A stretch of DNA of 64,000 bases from Halopseudomonas xinjiangensis (GTDB lineage: Bacteria; Pseudomonadota; Gammaproteobacteria; Pseudomonadales; Pseudomonadaceae), in contig NZ_LT629736.1 of NCBI RefSeq assembly GCF_900104945.1, positions 2,046,001-2,110,000 of the forward strand, given 5' to 3'. The notes beneath the pieces are model-generated. The model was not told where the DNA came from, did not search any database, and was given only the letters and a program-made list of their open reading frames with translations. The position numbers and the translations under genes were made by a program. Below, piece by piece: positions 16,035 to 24,245 of this stretch; position 1 is the stretch's first letter, and each line of letters begins with the position of its first letter.

Positions 16035-18559
16035 GCGATCGCATCGAAGCCCTGCCTCCATACGACCCGGCGCGCGCCCGGGCTCAGGCGGCCCGACTGG
16101 CCGAAACCTGGAAAACGCCGACCGGCTGGCGCTACTGGTCTGCCGTGAATAATACTGAGGTCGGCCTCTGGTACACCGGTGTCGCCTTCATATTCTTCTT
16201 GTTCGCCGGGGTGCTCGCGCTGTTGATGCGCACCCAACTTGCTGTCCCCGATAACGACCTGCTGTCCGCGCAGACGTACAATCAGATGTTCACGCTGCAT
16301 GGCTCAGTAATGATGTTTCTCTTCGGCGTGCCGATCTTCGAGGCGTTCTCGATCCTGGTCCTCCCGCAGATGCTCGGGGCACGCGATCTGCCCTTCCCGC
16401 GGCTATCGGCGTTCGGCTTCTGGTGTTTCCTGATTGGCGGCGTGTTCGTTTGTGGCTCGATCTTTTTCGGCGTGGCGCCGGATGGCGGCTGGTTCATGTA
16501 TCCGCCATTGACGACCAAATACTCGGAAGGTCTCGGCCCCGACATATGGCTGCTGGGCCTGTCGTTCATCGAGGTGGCGTCCATTGCCGCGGCCGTCGAG
16601 CTGATCGTCGGTGTGCTCAAGACGCGCCCGCCGGGCATGCGCATCAACCTGATTCCGCTGTATTCCTGGTACATCCTCGTCGTCGCCGCGATGATTCTGT
16701 TCGCCTTCCCGCCGTTGATCGCGGGAGATCTGCTGTTCGAGATGGAGCGCGCCTTCGACTGGCCGTTTTTCGACGAGACCCGCGGCGGGGACCCGCTCCT
16801 GTGGCAGCACCTGTTCTGGATCTTTGGCCATCCCGAGGTGTACATCATCTTCCTTCCGGCGGTCGCGCTGGTAGCGATGATCGTGCCTACCGCGGCGCAG
16901 CGGCCGATCGTTGGCTATGGCTGGATCGTACTGGCTGCCGTCGGCACCGGGTTCATCAGTTTCGGGCTTTGGGTGCACCATATGTTCACCACGGGGATGC
17001 CGGCCATTTCGCTGGCGTTTTTCTCGGCTGCGTCCGAGGCCGTGGCCATCCCTACTGGCGTTCAGATCTTCTGTTTCCTGGCGACAGCGCTGGCCGGGCG
17101 CTTCGTCAGCTCGGTGCCGATGCTGTTCGTCTCCGGCGCGCTGGCGATATTCGTTCTCGGCGGTCTGACTGGCGTCATGGTTGCGCTGGCACCCTTCGAT
17201 TTCCAGGCGCATGACACGTACTTCATCGTCGCCCACCTGCATTACGTACTCATCGGTGGCGTGCTGTTTCCAGTAGTCGCCGGCATGTACTACTTCTACC
17301 CGCTGATCAGCGACAAGCTGCTCTCCGATCGGCTCGGGCGGATCGGCTTCTGGCTGATGTTCATCGGCTTCAACGTGGGCTTTCTGCCGATGCACTTCAC
17401 CGGCTTGCTGGGCATGCCACGACGCGTCTATACCTACGGCGCCGACCAGGGCTTCGATGTGCTGAACATGGTTTCTACCGTCGGTGCCTACATACTCGCG
17501 GCCGGGGTGGCATTTATCGTGTGGGACGTGATCAGGCCGAAAGGCAAGCAGCCGTACAGCCCGCGCAACCCGTGGAATGCCGGCACGCTCGAGTGGCTGG
17601 CTGAAGTCCCCGGAATGCCATGGGGCGCTCGTTCGATTCCGATCATTCGCAGCCGTTATCCGCTGTGGGACCAGCCGAACCTCATGCGCGAAGTCGACGA
17701 GGGTCGCTACTATCTGCCCGACGCTGAGGAAGGCAAGCGTGAAACCCTGATCACCAGCATCATCGACGCCGTCCCGATTCAGTGTCTGCGCGTGCCGGGG
17801 CCGACCTTCAAGGCGATCTGGGCAGCGATATTCACCGGCGGACTGTTCATCTTCGCAACCTATCACTGGTACGTTGCCGCGCTGATCAGCGGCGCGCTGG
17901 CGCTATGCACCATCCTTCTCTGGTTGTGGACCGACACCGCTGTCATCCACGAGAAGGACAGCAAGAACGTCGGCCTGGGCGTCACCCTGCCGGTCTACGC
18001 ATCCGGGCCACAATCGGTCGGCTGGTGGGCGATGTTTATCACGATGATCGGCGACATGAGTGCGTTCGCCAGCCTGGTGTTCGGCTATTTCTTCTTCTGG
18101 ACCAGCCATGGCGATTTCCCGCCAGCGGACGGGCCCGATCCCGGCACCGTCTGGCTGTTGGCGGGCCTTGCGCTGATCCTGGCGTCCTGGTCGCTGACGC
18201 TGCTCAGCCGCCGGCTCAACCGGACCGATCATCCAATCGGGTTCTACCTGAGCCTGGGGGTCGCCGCCCTGTGCACCGTGGCCGGTGCGGCGGCGCTGTG
18301 GGCCGGCCCGCACTTCGCCGGGCTTGACCCGACCCGGGATGTGTATCCGGCCACCGTCTGGGTATTGATTCTGTGGTGCCTGCTGCACCTTGGGGTTGGC
18401 CTGATCATGCAGCTGTACTGCCTCGCTCGCCGCCTGGCCGGACGCATGACCGCCCGGCATGACATCGATATCCAGAACGTCGGCCTGTATTGGCACTTCA
18501 TGGCAATCACCGTGGGCGTGACCGTTGCGGTCATCGCCGGCTTCCCGGAGGTAGCATGA
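16031..18559 (+). CDS. ctaD: Fused cytochrome c oxidase subunit I + III
   Basis: An 842-residue polytopic protein joining the catalytic heme-copper subunit I to subunit III. Subunit I elements: FTLHGSVMMFLFGVP with a heme ligand His, GHPEVYIIFLP with the CuB His and cross-linked Tyr, HHMFTTGMP, and HDTYFIVAHLHYVL carrying heme ligands. After about residue 600 the sequence becomes a subunit III-like five- to six-helix module (VGWWAMFITMIGDMSAF; later LHLGVGLIMQLYCLARR). Such I+III fusions occur in caa3 oxidases. It reduces O2 to water and pumps protons in the inner membrane. Four-base overlaps on both sides (ATGA) link it to coxB and the small downstream membrane gene. Confidence 0.95.
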   Translation: MSDRIEALPPYDPARARAQAARLAETWKTPTGWRYWSAVNNTEVGLWYTGVAFIFFLFAGVLALLMRTQLAVPDNDLLSAQTYNQMFTLHGSVMMFLFGVPIFEAFSILVLPQMLGARDLPFPRLSAFGFWCFLIGGVFVCGSIFFGVAPDGGWFMYPPLTTKYSEGLGPDIWLLGLSFIEVASIAAAVELIVGVLKTRPPGMRINLIPLYSWYILVVAAMILFAFPPLIAGDLLFEMERAFDWPFFDETRGGDPLLWQHLFWIFGHPEVYIIFLPAVALVAMIVPTAAQRPIVGYGWIVLAAVGTGFISFGLWVHHMFTTGMPAISLAFFSAASEAVAIPTGVQIFCFLATALAGRFVSSVPMLFVSGALAIFVLGGLTGVMVALAPFDFQAHDTYFIVAHLHYVLIGGVLFPVVAGMYYFYPLISDKLLSDRLGRIGFWLMFIGFNVGFLPMHFTGLLGMPRRVYTYGADQGFDVLNMVSTVGAYILAAGVAFIVWDVIRPKGKQPYSPRNPWNAGTLEWLAEVPGMPWGARSIPIIRSRYPLWDQPNLMREVDEGRYYLPDAEEGKRETLITSIIDAVPIQCLRVPGPTFKAIWAAIFTGGLFIFATYHWYVAALISGALALCTILLWLWTDTAVIHEKDSKNVGLGVTLPVYASGPQSVGWWAMFITMIGDMSAFASLVFGYFFFWTSHGDFPPADGPDPGTVWLLAGLALILASWSLTLLSRRLNRTDHPIGFYLSLGVAALCTVAGAAALWAGPHFAGLDPTRDVYPATVWVLILWCLLHLGVGLIMQLYCLARRLAGRMTARHDIDIQNVGLYWHFMAITVGVTVAVIAGFPEVA

Positions 18560-18966
18560 CCGACCAGACCAATCTTCCAGCGGAGGATGTTCCCGAAGCG
18601 CCACCCGAGTCGCGTGAATCGCTATGGCTGATCACATTCGGACCTGGGATCTGGGCGCTGCACTTCGTGCTCTCCTACGTCACGGCCGCTATCTGGTGCG
18701 CAAAAATCGGACGCGCAGGCATGCTCGGCGACGTGCGGCTGATCATTGCCGGCTACACGGTCGTGGCTCTGATCGGCATCGCCCTCACCGGCCTGCGCGG
18801 CTGGAAATTGCACAGTTTTGGCACCGCTACCGCTCCGCATGACTTCGATACCCCCGAAGACCGGCACCGCTTCCTGGGCTTCGCCACGCTGTTGCTGTGC
18901 GGGCTGAGCTTCGTCTCGACCATCTTCGTCATGCTCTGTGTGGTATTCATAAGGAGCTGCGCGTGA
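18556..18966 (+). CDS. Small oxidase-associated membrane protein
   Basis: A 136-residue protein with three predicted transmembrane segments (about 24-48, 61-83 and 112-134) and a short acidic N terminus. It starts at the ATG overlapping the ctaD stop and overlaps the CtaG start by GTGA, so it is embedded in the oxidase operon. The position is where a subunit IV gene is often found, but I do not recognise a subunit IV signature; it may be an accessory or assembly protein. An in-frame upstream extension inside ctaD was rejected because of the coupled ATG. Confidence 0.8.
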   Translation: MTDQTNLPAEDVPEAPPESRESLWLITFGPGIWALHFVLSYVTAAIWCAKIGRAGMLGDVRLIIAGYTVVALIGIALTGLRGWKLHSFGTATAPHDFDTPEDRHRFLGFATLLLCGLSFVSTIFVMLCVVFIRSCA

Positions 18967-19598
18967 CAGGCCGTGCTGTGATCGGACTGGCTGGCCTGGG
19001 CGTGCTCGCGTTGTGCTGGCTCGGGCCGTTGCCGGAACTGGCAAACCAGTCGTTTTCCGCGCACATGCTTATGCACGTGCTGGTCATCGCCCTGGCCGCA
19101 CCGTTGATAGCAGTAGGGCTCGCTGCGACCGGCTTCGATATCGGCAGCCGTATACCCTGGCTGGGTTCGCCGGTACTGGCCTCGCTGATCGAGCTGGTCG
19201 TGGTCTGGGCCTGGCACACGCCGCGCCTGCATCACCTGGCACGCATGCACGACAGCTTGATGGTGGCAGAACAGCTCAGTTATCTGCTGGTTGGGCTGCT
19301 GATCTGGCTATCGGCGTTCGGTGGCCCGAAGCAGGACAGCACGCGAATAGCTGCTGGCGTAGCCGGTCTGCTGCTGACCTCGATGCACATGACCCTGCTC
19401 GGGGTGCTGCTGGCCACCGCCGACCGGGCGCTGTTCGCGCACACTGCATCTCCCTGGTTCGGCTTGAGTGTGTTGCAGGATCAGCAGACTGGCGGTGTGA
19501 TCATGCTGGTGTTCGGTGGTGTCGCCTATCTCGTCGGGGCGCTCTACCTGCTCACCCGTTTGCTGAAGGATGAAGGCCATGCTACGCAGCTTCCTTGA
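18963..19598 (+). CDS. ctaG: Cytochrome c oxidase assembly factor, caa3_CtaG family
   Basis: A 211-residue multi-helix membrane protein starting at a GTG that overlaps the previous stop. Diagnostic features of the caa3_CtaG family are the histidine-rich AHMLMHVLVIALAAPL, VVWAWHTPRLH, and LLTSMHMTLLGVLLA segments, likely copper ligands for metallating the oxidase. It is distinct from Cox11-type CtaG. The gene is part of the coxB-ctaD operon and its 3' end overlaps the triheme cytochrome gene by about 20 bases. Confidence 0.9.
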   Translation: MTGRAVIGLAGLGVLALCWLGPLPELANQSFSAHMLMHVLVIALAAPLIAVGLAATGFDIGSRIPWLGSPVLASLIELVVVWAWHTPRLHHLARMHDSLMVAEQLSYLLVGLLIWLSAFGGPKQDSTRIAAGVAGLLLTSMHMTLLGVLLATADRALFAHTASPWFGLSVLQDQQTGGVIMLVFGGVAYLVGALYLLTRLLKDEGHATQLP

Positions 19599-20778
19599 GC
19601 GCTTCTTCGACTGGCTCGGAGGCAGTCTGTTCAGGCGGCTGGCGCTCGGCGTTGCGCTGGTATTACTGATGCTGGGAGCTGGTGCGTTGGCACTGACTTC
19701 TGCCGGACTGGTCTCGATCAGCGCCAGCTCAGGGCACTGGCCGGTCACCAGCTGGTTTCTGCATTACAGCATGCGTCGCGCGGTTTCGACCCAGTCGCTG
19801 GGCATCGAGGTGCCCGAGAATCTGGCCGACCCGGCGTTGATCTTCAAAGGTGCGGGTCATTTCGAAACTGGCTGCCTGGTCTGCCACGGCGCGCCGGGAC
19901 GCGGGCAATCGCTGATCGCTCAGCAGATGACCCCCGAGCCACCGTATCTTCCTTCGCGGATCAGCCGCTGGGAGCCACAGGAGCTGTTCTGGATAGTCCG
20001 GCATGGTATCAAGTTCACCGCCATGCCCGCCTGGCCCGCACTGAAACGCGATGACGAGGTATGGGCGGTTGTCGCGTTTCTGCAACAACTGCCGGAGATG
20101 TCGCCCGAACGCTATCGGCAACTGGCCTTCGGCGAACGAGCCGAGAACCCTGCGGCGGTCGCCCCAGAACACCTGCGTTCCCTGTCCGATCCCCTTGGCC
20201 CGGTGCTGGCAGACTGCGCGCGCTGCCATGGCCCTGACGGCGGAGGTCGGGCCACGGGCGCCTTCCCGATCCTCGCCGGGCAGAACCAGGCGTACCTGCT
20301 GGCCAGCCTGAAAGCCTACGCCAGCGGCAGCCGCGCCAGTGGCGTGATGCAACCCATAGCAGCCGGGCTGGACGATGAAGTGCTCGGACAGCTGGCCGAG
20401 TATTATGCCCAGCTACCTCCGGTCACCAGTCGCGACGAGGCACAACCTGACCTGGAAGCCGTCGCCCGCGGCAGCGAACTTGCTGCGATCGGTGCCAAGG
20501 AACAAAAGGTGCCATCGTGCATTCATTGCCATGGCCCGTCGGAGGCACAGCGCAATCGAATGTACCCGGTTTTGGCTGGTCAGTATCCGGACTACCTTGC
20601 ATTGCAGTTGCAGTTGTTCGCAGCGGGCGAGCGCGGCGGTACCGAGTACGCTGAAATCATGCATAGCGCCGCGCAGCGCCTGACGCCCGATCAGATGCGT
20701 GACCTTGCTCAATTCTACGCTTCGCTCGAACGTGCGAACCGGCCCGAGCAAGGCAACAACGACGCGCAGGAGCCCTGA
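19579..20778 (+). CDS. Membrane-anchored triheme cytochrome c
   Basis: A 399-residue protein with a transmembrane anchor (about 20-48) and three class I cytochrome c domains facing the periplasm: CLVCH (99-103), CARCH (213-217) and CIHCH (314-318), with Met ligands likely in TAMPAW and later segments. The second and third domains resemble the tandem c4-type arrangement (FPILAGQNQAYL and YPVLAGQYPDYL). It probably feeds electrons to the CuA/heme c subunit. I prefer the ATG at 19579 (AAGGA 8 bases upstream); an alternative ATG at 19570 has no spacing for a ribosome site. Confidence 0.88.
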   Translation: MLRSFLERFFDWLGGSLFRRLALGVALVLLMLGAGALALTSAGLVSISASSGHWPVTSWFLHYSMRRAVSTQSLGIEVPENLADPALIFKGAGHFETGCLVCHGAPGRGQSLIAQQMTPEPPYLPSRISRWEPQELFWIVRHGIKFTAMPAWPALKRDDEVWAVVAFLQQLPEMSPERYRQLAFGERAENPAAVAPEHLRSLSDPLGPVLADCARCHGPDGGGRATGAFPILAGQNQAYLLASLKAYASGSRASGVMQPIAAGLDDEVLGQLAEYYAQLPPVTSRDEAQPDLEAVARGSELAAIGAKEQKVPSCIHCHGPSEAQRNRMYPVLAGQYPDYLALQLQLFAAGERGGTEYAEIMHSAAQRLTPDQMRDLAQFYASLERANRPEQGNNDAQEP

Positions 20779-20783
20779 CCACC

Positions 20784-21379
20784 GTGGTCGAAATCATCGT
20801 CGATATCGTCGCCAGCACCGGTTACATCGGGGTGTTTCTGCTGATGTTCGTCGAGAATAGTTTTCCGCCCCTCCCGTCGGAGCTGATCACGCCGCCGGCG
20901 GACTTCTCTGCCGCCAAGGGTGAATGGAATTTCTTCGGGGTCGTTGCGGCCGGCACGGCCGGCTTGATCGTTGGGGCGCTTCCCTGATACTACGCCGGAG
21001 CGCGTCTGGGCAAAGCTCGATTGATGCATTCGCCGAGCACCACGGCTACTGGTTGACCATGTGTCCGGCGGATACCGAAAAGGCCAACGACTGTTTCAGC
21101 CGCCACGGCAAGGCTGCCGTATGCTTTGGCCGGCTGCTCCCGACCATTCGCGCACTCATCTCAGTGCCGGCGGGCCTCGCCCGGATGCCAATGGTTGGCT
21201 TCATAGCCTATTCGACGGTCGGCTCGCTGCAGTGGACCGCCCTGCTCGCGCTCGGGGGCTACGTCCTTGAGGCGCAGTATGAAAAGGTCACCGATTATCT
21301 CGACCCGATATCCGTAGCCGTAATAGCTCTTATCGTCATCACCTACATCTACCGGCTGGTTCGTCTGAAGCGGCGTTAA
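20784..21379 (+). pseudogene. Broken DedA-family membrane protein gene
   Basis: From a GTG at 20784 the frame reads a typical DedA N terminus (IGVFLLMFVENSFPPLPSEL, then GVVAAGTAGLIVGALP) and then hits TGA at 20985-20987 where the family has TGG (GALPWYYAG). The same frame continues YYAGARLGKAR, after which one base is missing near 21022 and the rest of the protein continues in another frame: DAFAEHHGYW, RHGKAAVCFGRLLPTIRALI, ending LVRLKRR. So there is one nonsense change plus one frameshift within 40 bases. It lies 5 bases after the triheme cytochrome gene. A double sequencing error is possible but less likely. Confidence 0.82.
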
Positions 21380-21414
21380 CGGAGTGACGTCCATATAGGC
21401 ATTGGCGCGCTCGT

Positions 21415-22236
21415 TCATACCATCTCCAGAGAGTGCTTGCGGGTAGGTGGTGGATAGGCAGCGTCGATCAGCGCCAGATCGCCCTCGTCGAGCCGGATCC
21501 GGTCGGCCGCAGCATTCTGCCGCAAGTGCTCCAGGTTCACGGCCTTGGGAATGGTAATGACACCCGGATGGCGCAGTGCCCAGGCCAGGGCCACCTGAGC
21601 AGAGGTCGCAGCGTGTCGCTCGGCTATCTGTTGTAACGCCACCTCGTGCAGCAGCAACCCACCCTGCCCGATCGGACAGTAAGCCATGAGCGGCATAGTG
21701 TTGCGCGCTTGCCAGGGGAGCAGGTCATACTCGATACCGCGTGCCTCCGGGTTGTAGAGCACCTGATTGGTGGCGCATTCCGGCTCATCGAGCTCTTCGA
21801 AATCGGCGACGTCGAAGTTCGACACGCCCCAGCGGCGAATCTTGCCTTGCTCGCGCAGCCGCTCGAAGCCTTCCACCGTCTCGCTTAGAGGGTACTGGCC
21901 GCGCCAGTGCAGCAGATAGAGATCGATGGTGTCCGTGCCCAGGCGGCGCAGGCTTCGCTCGCACGCGGCCTGGACCCCATCGACACTCGCGTTGTGCGGA
22001 TAGACCTTGCTGACCAGATAGACCTCGTCCCGCCGGCCGCGAATCGCTTCGCCGACCACCTCTTCGGCGCCACCCTCGGCATACATCTCAGCGGTATCGA
22101 TCAGCGTCATGCCGAGGCCCAGGCCTTCACGCAGAGCTCTGACCTCGGCCTGACGCTGTGCCGGTTTTTCGCCCATGTACCAGGTGCCCTGGCCTATGCG
22201 AGGTACGCTTGCCCCGCCCAGTTCGATCGTCTGCAT
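21415..22236 (-). CDS. Aldo/keto reductase
   Basis: A 273-residue NADPH-dependent oxidoreductase of the AKR (beta/alpha)8 fold. The catalytic tetrad is visible: Asp47 and Tyr52 in LIDTAEMYAEGG, Lys77 in VSKVYPHN and His110 in LYLLHWRG. The C-terminal cofactor region IPKAVNLEHLRQN is present. It resembles the bacterial diketogulonate/methylglyoxal reductase subgroup; the physiological carbonyl substrate is not clear. It is transcribed in the same direction as the threonine dehydratase, 66 bases downstream of it, so co-transcription is possible. Confidence 0.9.
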   Translation of the reverse strand: MQTIELGGASVPRIGQGTWYMGEKPAQRQAEVRALREGLGLGMTLIDTAEMYAEGGAEEVVGEAIRGRRDEVYLVSKVYPHNASVDGVQAACERSLRRLGTDTIDLYLLHWRGQYPLSETVEGFERLREQGKIRRWGVSNFDVADFEELDEPECATNQVLYNPEARGIEYDLLPWQARNTMPLMAYCPIGQGGLLLHEVALQQIAERHAATSAQVALAWALRHPGVITIPKAVNLEHLRQNAAADRIRLDEGDLALIDAAYPPPTRKHSLEMV

Positions 22237-22302
22237 GACTGTGTTCCGCCGCTTGGATGCTGATGTGACAGCCTGCTGACCGCCGCGGTTCAGTCTGCCT
22301 GC

Positions 22303-23385
22303 TCAGCCCAGGGCCTGACGCAGCCCGGCCCGCTCGACAATGTCAGGCAGCCTGTCGAAGTCGAAGTTGGCTCCGGAGTTGATCGCTGCCAGCACCGCCC
22401 CCTTGCACTGCGTGCGCTGCACATAGCGTTTCAGCCCCGCTACGGCCAATGCGCCGGACGGCTCCACGAGCGATCGGGTGTCCTCGAATATGTCGCGAAT
22501 CGCCTCGCATATCTCCGCGGTATCGACGGTAATGACGTCATCGACCAGGTGGCGGCACAGTTCGAAGTTGTGCTTGCCGATTTGCGCAACGGCGACCCCA
22601 TCGGCAAAGCGGCCCACGCGAGGCAGGACGACGCGTTCGCCCGCGGCGAGAGCGGCTTGCAGGCAATTCGAATCGTCCGGCTCGACGCCGGCGATCTGTA
22701 CCTCCGGTCGCAGATGCTTCAGGTACGCCGCCACACCGGCGATGAGGCTGCCGCCACCTACCGGAACGAACACCGCGTCGAGGCGTCCAGGTTGCTGGCG
22801 CAGCAACTCCATGCCTACCGTGCCCTGCCCGGCAATCACATCGGGGTCATCGTAAGGCGGGATGAACTCCAGCTGCTGCTCCGTAGCCAGCAACAGCGCA
22901 TGGGCCAGGGCATCGGAAAACGCCTCGCCATGCAGAATGACCTGGGCCCCGCGAGCGCGTACAGCTTCTACCTTGATCCGCGCCGTCGTAAGCGGCATGA
23001 CGATCTGCGCCCGTATCCCGAGGCGCTGCGCCGCCAGCGCCAGCCCCTGCGCATGATTGCCTGCAGACGCCGCGATCACGCCACGGTTACGGACAGCCGC
23101 ATCCAGCCGAACGACACGGTTGTACGCGCCGCGGATCTTGAAGGAATACACCGGCTGCAGATCCTCGCGTTTGAGGAGGATCTGGTTGCCGAGGCGGGAG
23201 GACAGTCGCGCGGCGGGCTGAAGCGGCGTTTCAATGGCGACATCGTAGACCGGCGCAGCGAGGATACGGGTCACGTAGTCCTTGATCAGCTCATCGCGTG
23301 GAAGCGATGATGCCGACGGTGTCGCCTTCGCTCGGGTGGGAGGTCGGTCGGGTTCGTCGACCGTATCAACTGCTGGGGCTTGCAT
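22303..23385 (-). CDS. Threonine dehydratase, catalytic domain only
   Basis: A 360-residue fold-type II PLP enzyme that deaminates threonine (and perhaps serine) to 2-oxobutyrate. Signatures: Lys83 Schiff base in SFKIRGAYN, the phosphate-binding ASAGNHAQG, and the glycine loop PVGGGSLIAG. Biosynthetic IlvA is about 500 residues with two C-terminal ACT-like domains; here the protein ends right after the catalytic domain (AAINSGANFDFDRLPDI), so it lacks the classical isoleucine-feedback site. The start at 23383-23385 has AGGAGAG upstream; a longer frame from 23430 would begin inside the attenuator. Expression is probably set by the leader peptide and hairpin described separately. Confidence 0.88.
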   Translation of the reverse strand: MQAPAVDTVDEPDRPPTRAKATPSASSLPRDELIKDYVTRILAAPVYDVAIETPLQPAARLSSRLGNQILLKREDLQPVYSFKIRGAYNRVVRLDAAVRNRGVIAASAGNHAQGLALAAQRLGIRAQIVMPLTTARIKVEAVRARGAQVILHGEAFSDALAHALLLATEQQLEFIPPYDDPDVIAGQGTVGMELLRQQPGRLDAVFVPVGGGSLIAGVAAYLKHLRPEVQIAGVEPDDSNCLQAALAAGERVVLPRVGRFADGVAVAQIGKHNFELCRHLVDDVITVDTAEICEAIRDIFEDTRSLVEPSGALAVAGLKRYVQRTQCKGAVLAAINSGANFDFDRLPDIVERAGLRQALG

Positions 23386-23434
23386 GTTCGGCTCTCCTGG
23401 CTCTGTTGTTCTGCCTGGAAGACGAAGCATGAAA

Positions 23435-23478
23435 AAACCCGCCTTCCAGGCGGGTTTGGGGACGTAGGCTAACCCGCC
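23435..23478 (-). promoter_or_regulatory. Transcription attenuator with competing antiterminator
   Basis: On the minus strand the leader RNA contains three segments: GGCGGGTT (complement of 23471-23478), AAACCCGCC (complement of 23449-23457) and GGCGGGTTT followed by further T (complement of 23435-23443). Segment 2 can pair with segment 3 to form a 9-base stem, 5-base loop and T run, a standard intrinsic terminator, or with segment 1 to form an 8-base antiterminator. Segment 1 is the last codons and stop of the leader ORF, so ribosome position would decide between the folds. The start of the threonine dehydratase is about 50 bases downstream. Confidence 0.85.
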
Positions 23479-23534
23479 AAAGCTCGAATGGCGGTCATAA
23501 TCATCGATGCGTGTAACGATGCCGGATTAGTCAT
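23469..23534 (-). CDS. Leader peptide of the threonine dehydratase attenuator
   Basis: A 21-codon open frame beginning at the ATG on 23532-23534 with AAGG about 9 bases upstream. It encodes MTNPASLHAS followed by MIMTAIRALAG. It contains two Thr, two Ile and two Leu codons, and its end overlaps the antiterminator segment, as expected of a cis-acting leader rather than a functional protein. Stalling at the Ile/Thr codons (ATT, ACC, ATT) would free segment 2 for antitermination; reading to the stop would favour the terminator. A shorter version starting at either of two internal ATG codons is also possible. Too short for ordinary gene prediction. Confidence 0.7.
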   Translation of the reverse strand: MTNPASLHASMIMTAIRALAG

Positions 23535-23541
23535 ACGTCCG

Positions 23542-23571
23542 ACCTTACGGCCGTGCGCATCGGCGCGTCAA
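23542..23571 (-). promoter_or_regulatory. Possible sigma70 promoter for the leader/dehydratase transcript
   Basis: Minus-strand TTGACG (complement of 23566-23571) and TAAGGT (complement of 23542-23547) are separated by 18 bases. The inferred start would lie almost at the leader ATG and the -10 box overlaps the leader's ribosome site, so either the leader is read from a very short 5' end or the real promoter lies further upstream, inside the divergent gene. Weak support. Confidence 0.3.
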
Positions 23572-23596
23572 GCATGACGTCACACAGGAGTGGTCC

Positions 23597-24244
23597 ATGA
23601 ACAATGCCGATCCGGAACAGCTGGCCCAGCAGGTGCGGCATCGCTCATTGCGGGTAAGAATCATGCTTTTTCCGGAGGTCGAGATCCTCGACTTCGCCGG
23701 GCCCTATGAAGTGTTTTCCGTTGCGTCGCGCGTGGCACAGCGTGACGGGTTGCTGCCTCACCCCGCTTTCGTGGTCGAAGCCGTGTCGGGCAGCAGATCG
23801 ACTGTCAGCGCCCGGCATGGCCTCGGCATGGTGCCGGACGTCGACTTCGACGATGCCGCGGCGGCCGATGTCTTGATCGTGCCGGGCGGAGTGGTCGCTC
23901 AGCCATTGAACGATCCCGCCTCACTCGGCTGGTTGCAGCGGGCCTGCAGCGAAGCGGGCATTGTCGCCTCGGTGTGTACCGGCGCCTTCCTGCTGGCGCG
24001 AATCGGCCTGCTGACCAACCAGCGGGTGACGACCCACTGGGAAGACATTCCCGGCCTGCGGTCGGCCTATCCCGAGCTGGACGTGGTGGAGTCCGTCCCC
24101 TTCGTCGACCTGGGCAATCTACTCACCTCGGCAGGCATCTCCGCCGGCATCGACATGAGCCTGCATCTGGTCGGTCGGATCCTCGGGCCGAAGGCGGCCA
24201 AGGCCACCGCACGGCAAATGCAGTATGCGTGGGAGGACAGCTAG
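23597..24244 (+). CDS. DJ-1/PfpI-family protein (isonitrile-hydratase-like)
   Basis: A 215-residue protein of the class I glutamine-amidotransferase-like DJ-1/PfpI superfamily. The nucleophile elbow is SVCTGAFLLA with Cys127, preceded by LIVPGGVV; the N-terminal strand LFPEVEILDFAGPYEVF carries the conserved acidic residue. The TTHWEDIPGL segment is shared with isonitrile hydratase InhA and with the amidase domain of GlpR/CdhR-type AraC regulators, but no HTH domain follows here. The function is therefore an open hydratase/chaperone-like assignment. It is divergent from the threonine dehydratase leader and is followed after 1 base by the MFS permease gene. Confidence 0.85.
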   Translation: MNNADPEQLAQQVRHRSLRVRIMLFPEVEILDFAGPYEVFSVASRVAQRDGLLPHPAFVVEAVSGSRSTVSARHGLGMVPDVDFDDAAAADVLIVPGGVVAQPLNDPASLGWLQRACSEAGIVASVCTGAFLLARIGLLTNQRVTTHWEDIPGLRSAYPELDVVESVPFVDLGNLLTSAGISAGIDMSLHLVGRILGPKAAKATARQMQYAWEDS

Positions 24245-24245
24245 C

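Noticed and set aside
16403-17866. 487-codon minus-strand frame inside cytochrome oxidase subunit I
   Set aside because: His/Arg/Glu-rich antisense mirror of helices; the plus strand encodes a complete ctaD with all heme and copper ligands.
20985-20987. In-frame TGA in the DedA gene as selenocysteine or readthrough
   Set aside because: The position is Trp in the family and a frameshift follows within 40 bases; no SECIS-like element was seen, so a broken gene is simpler.
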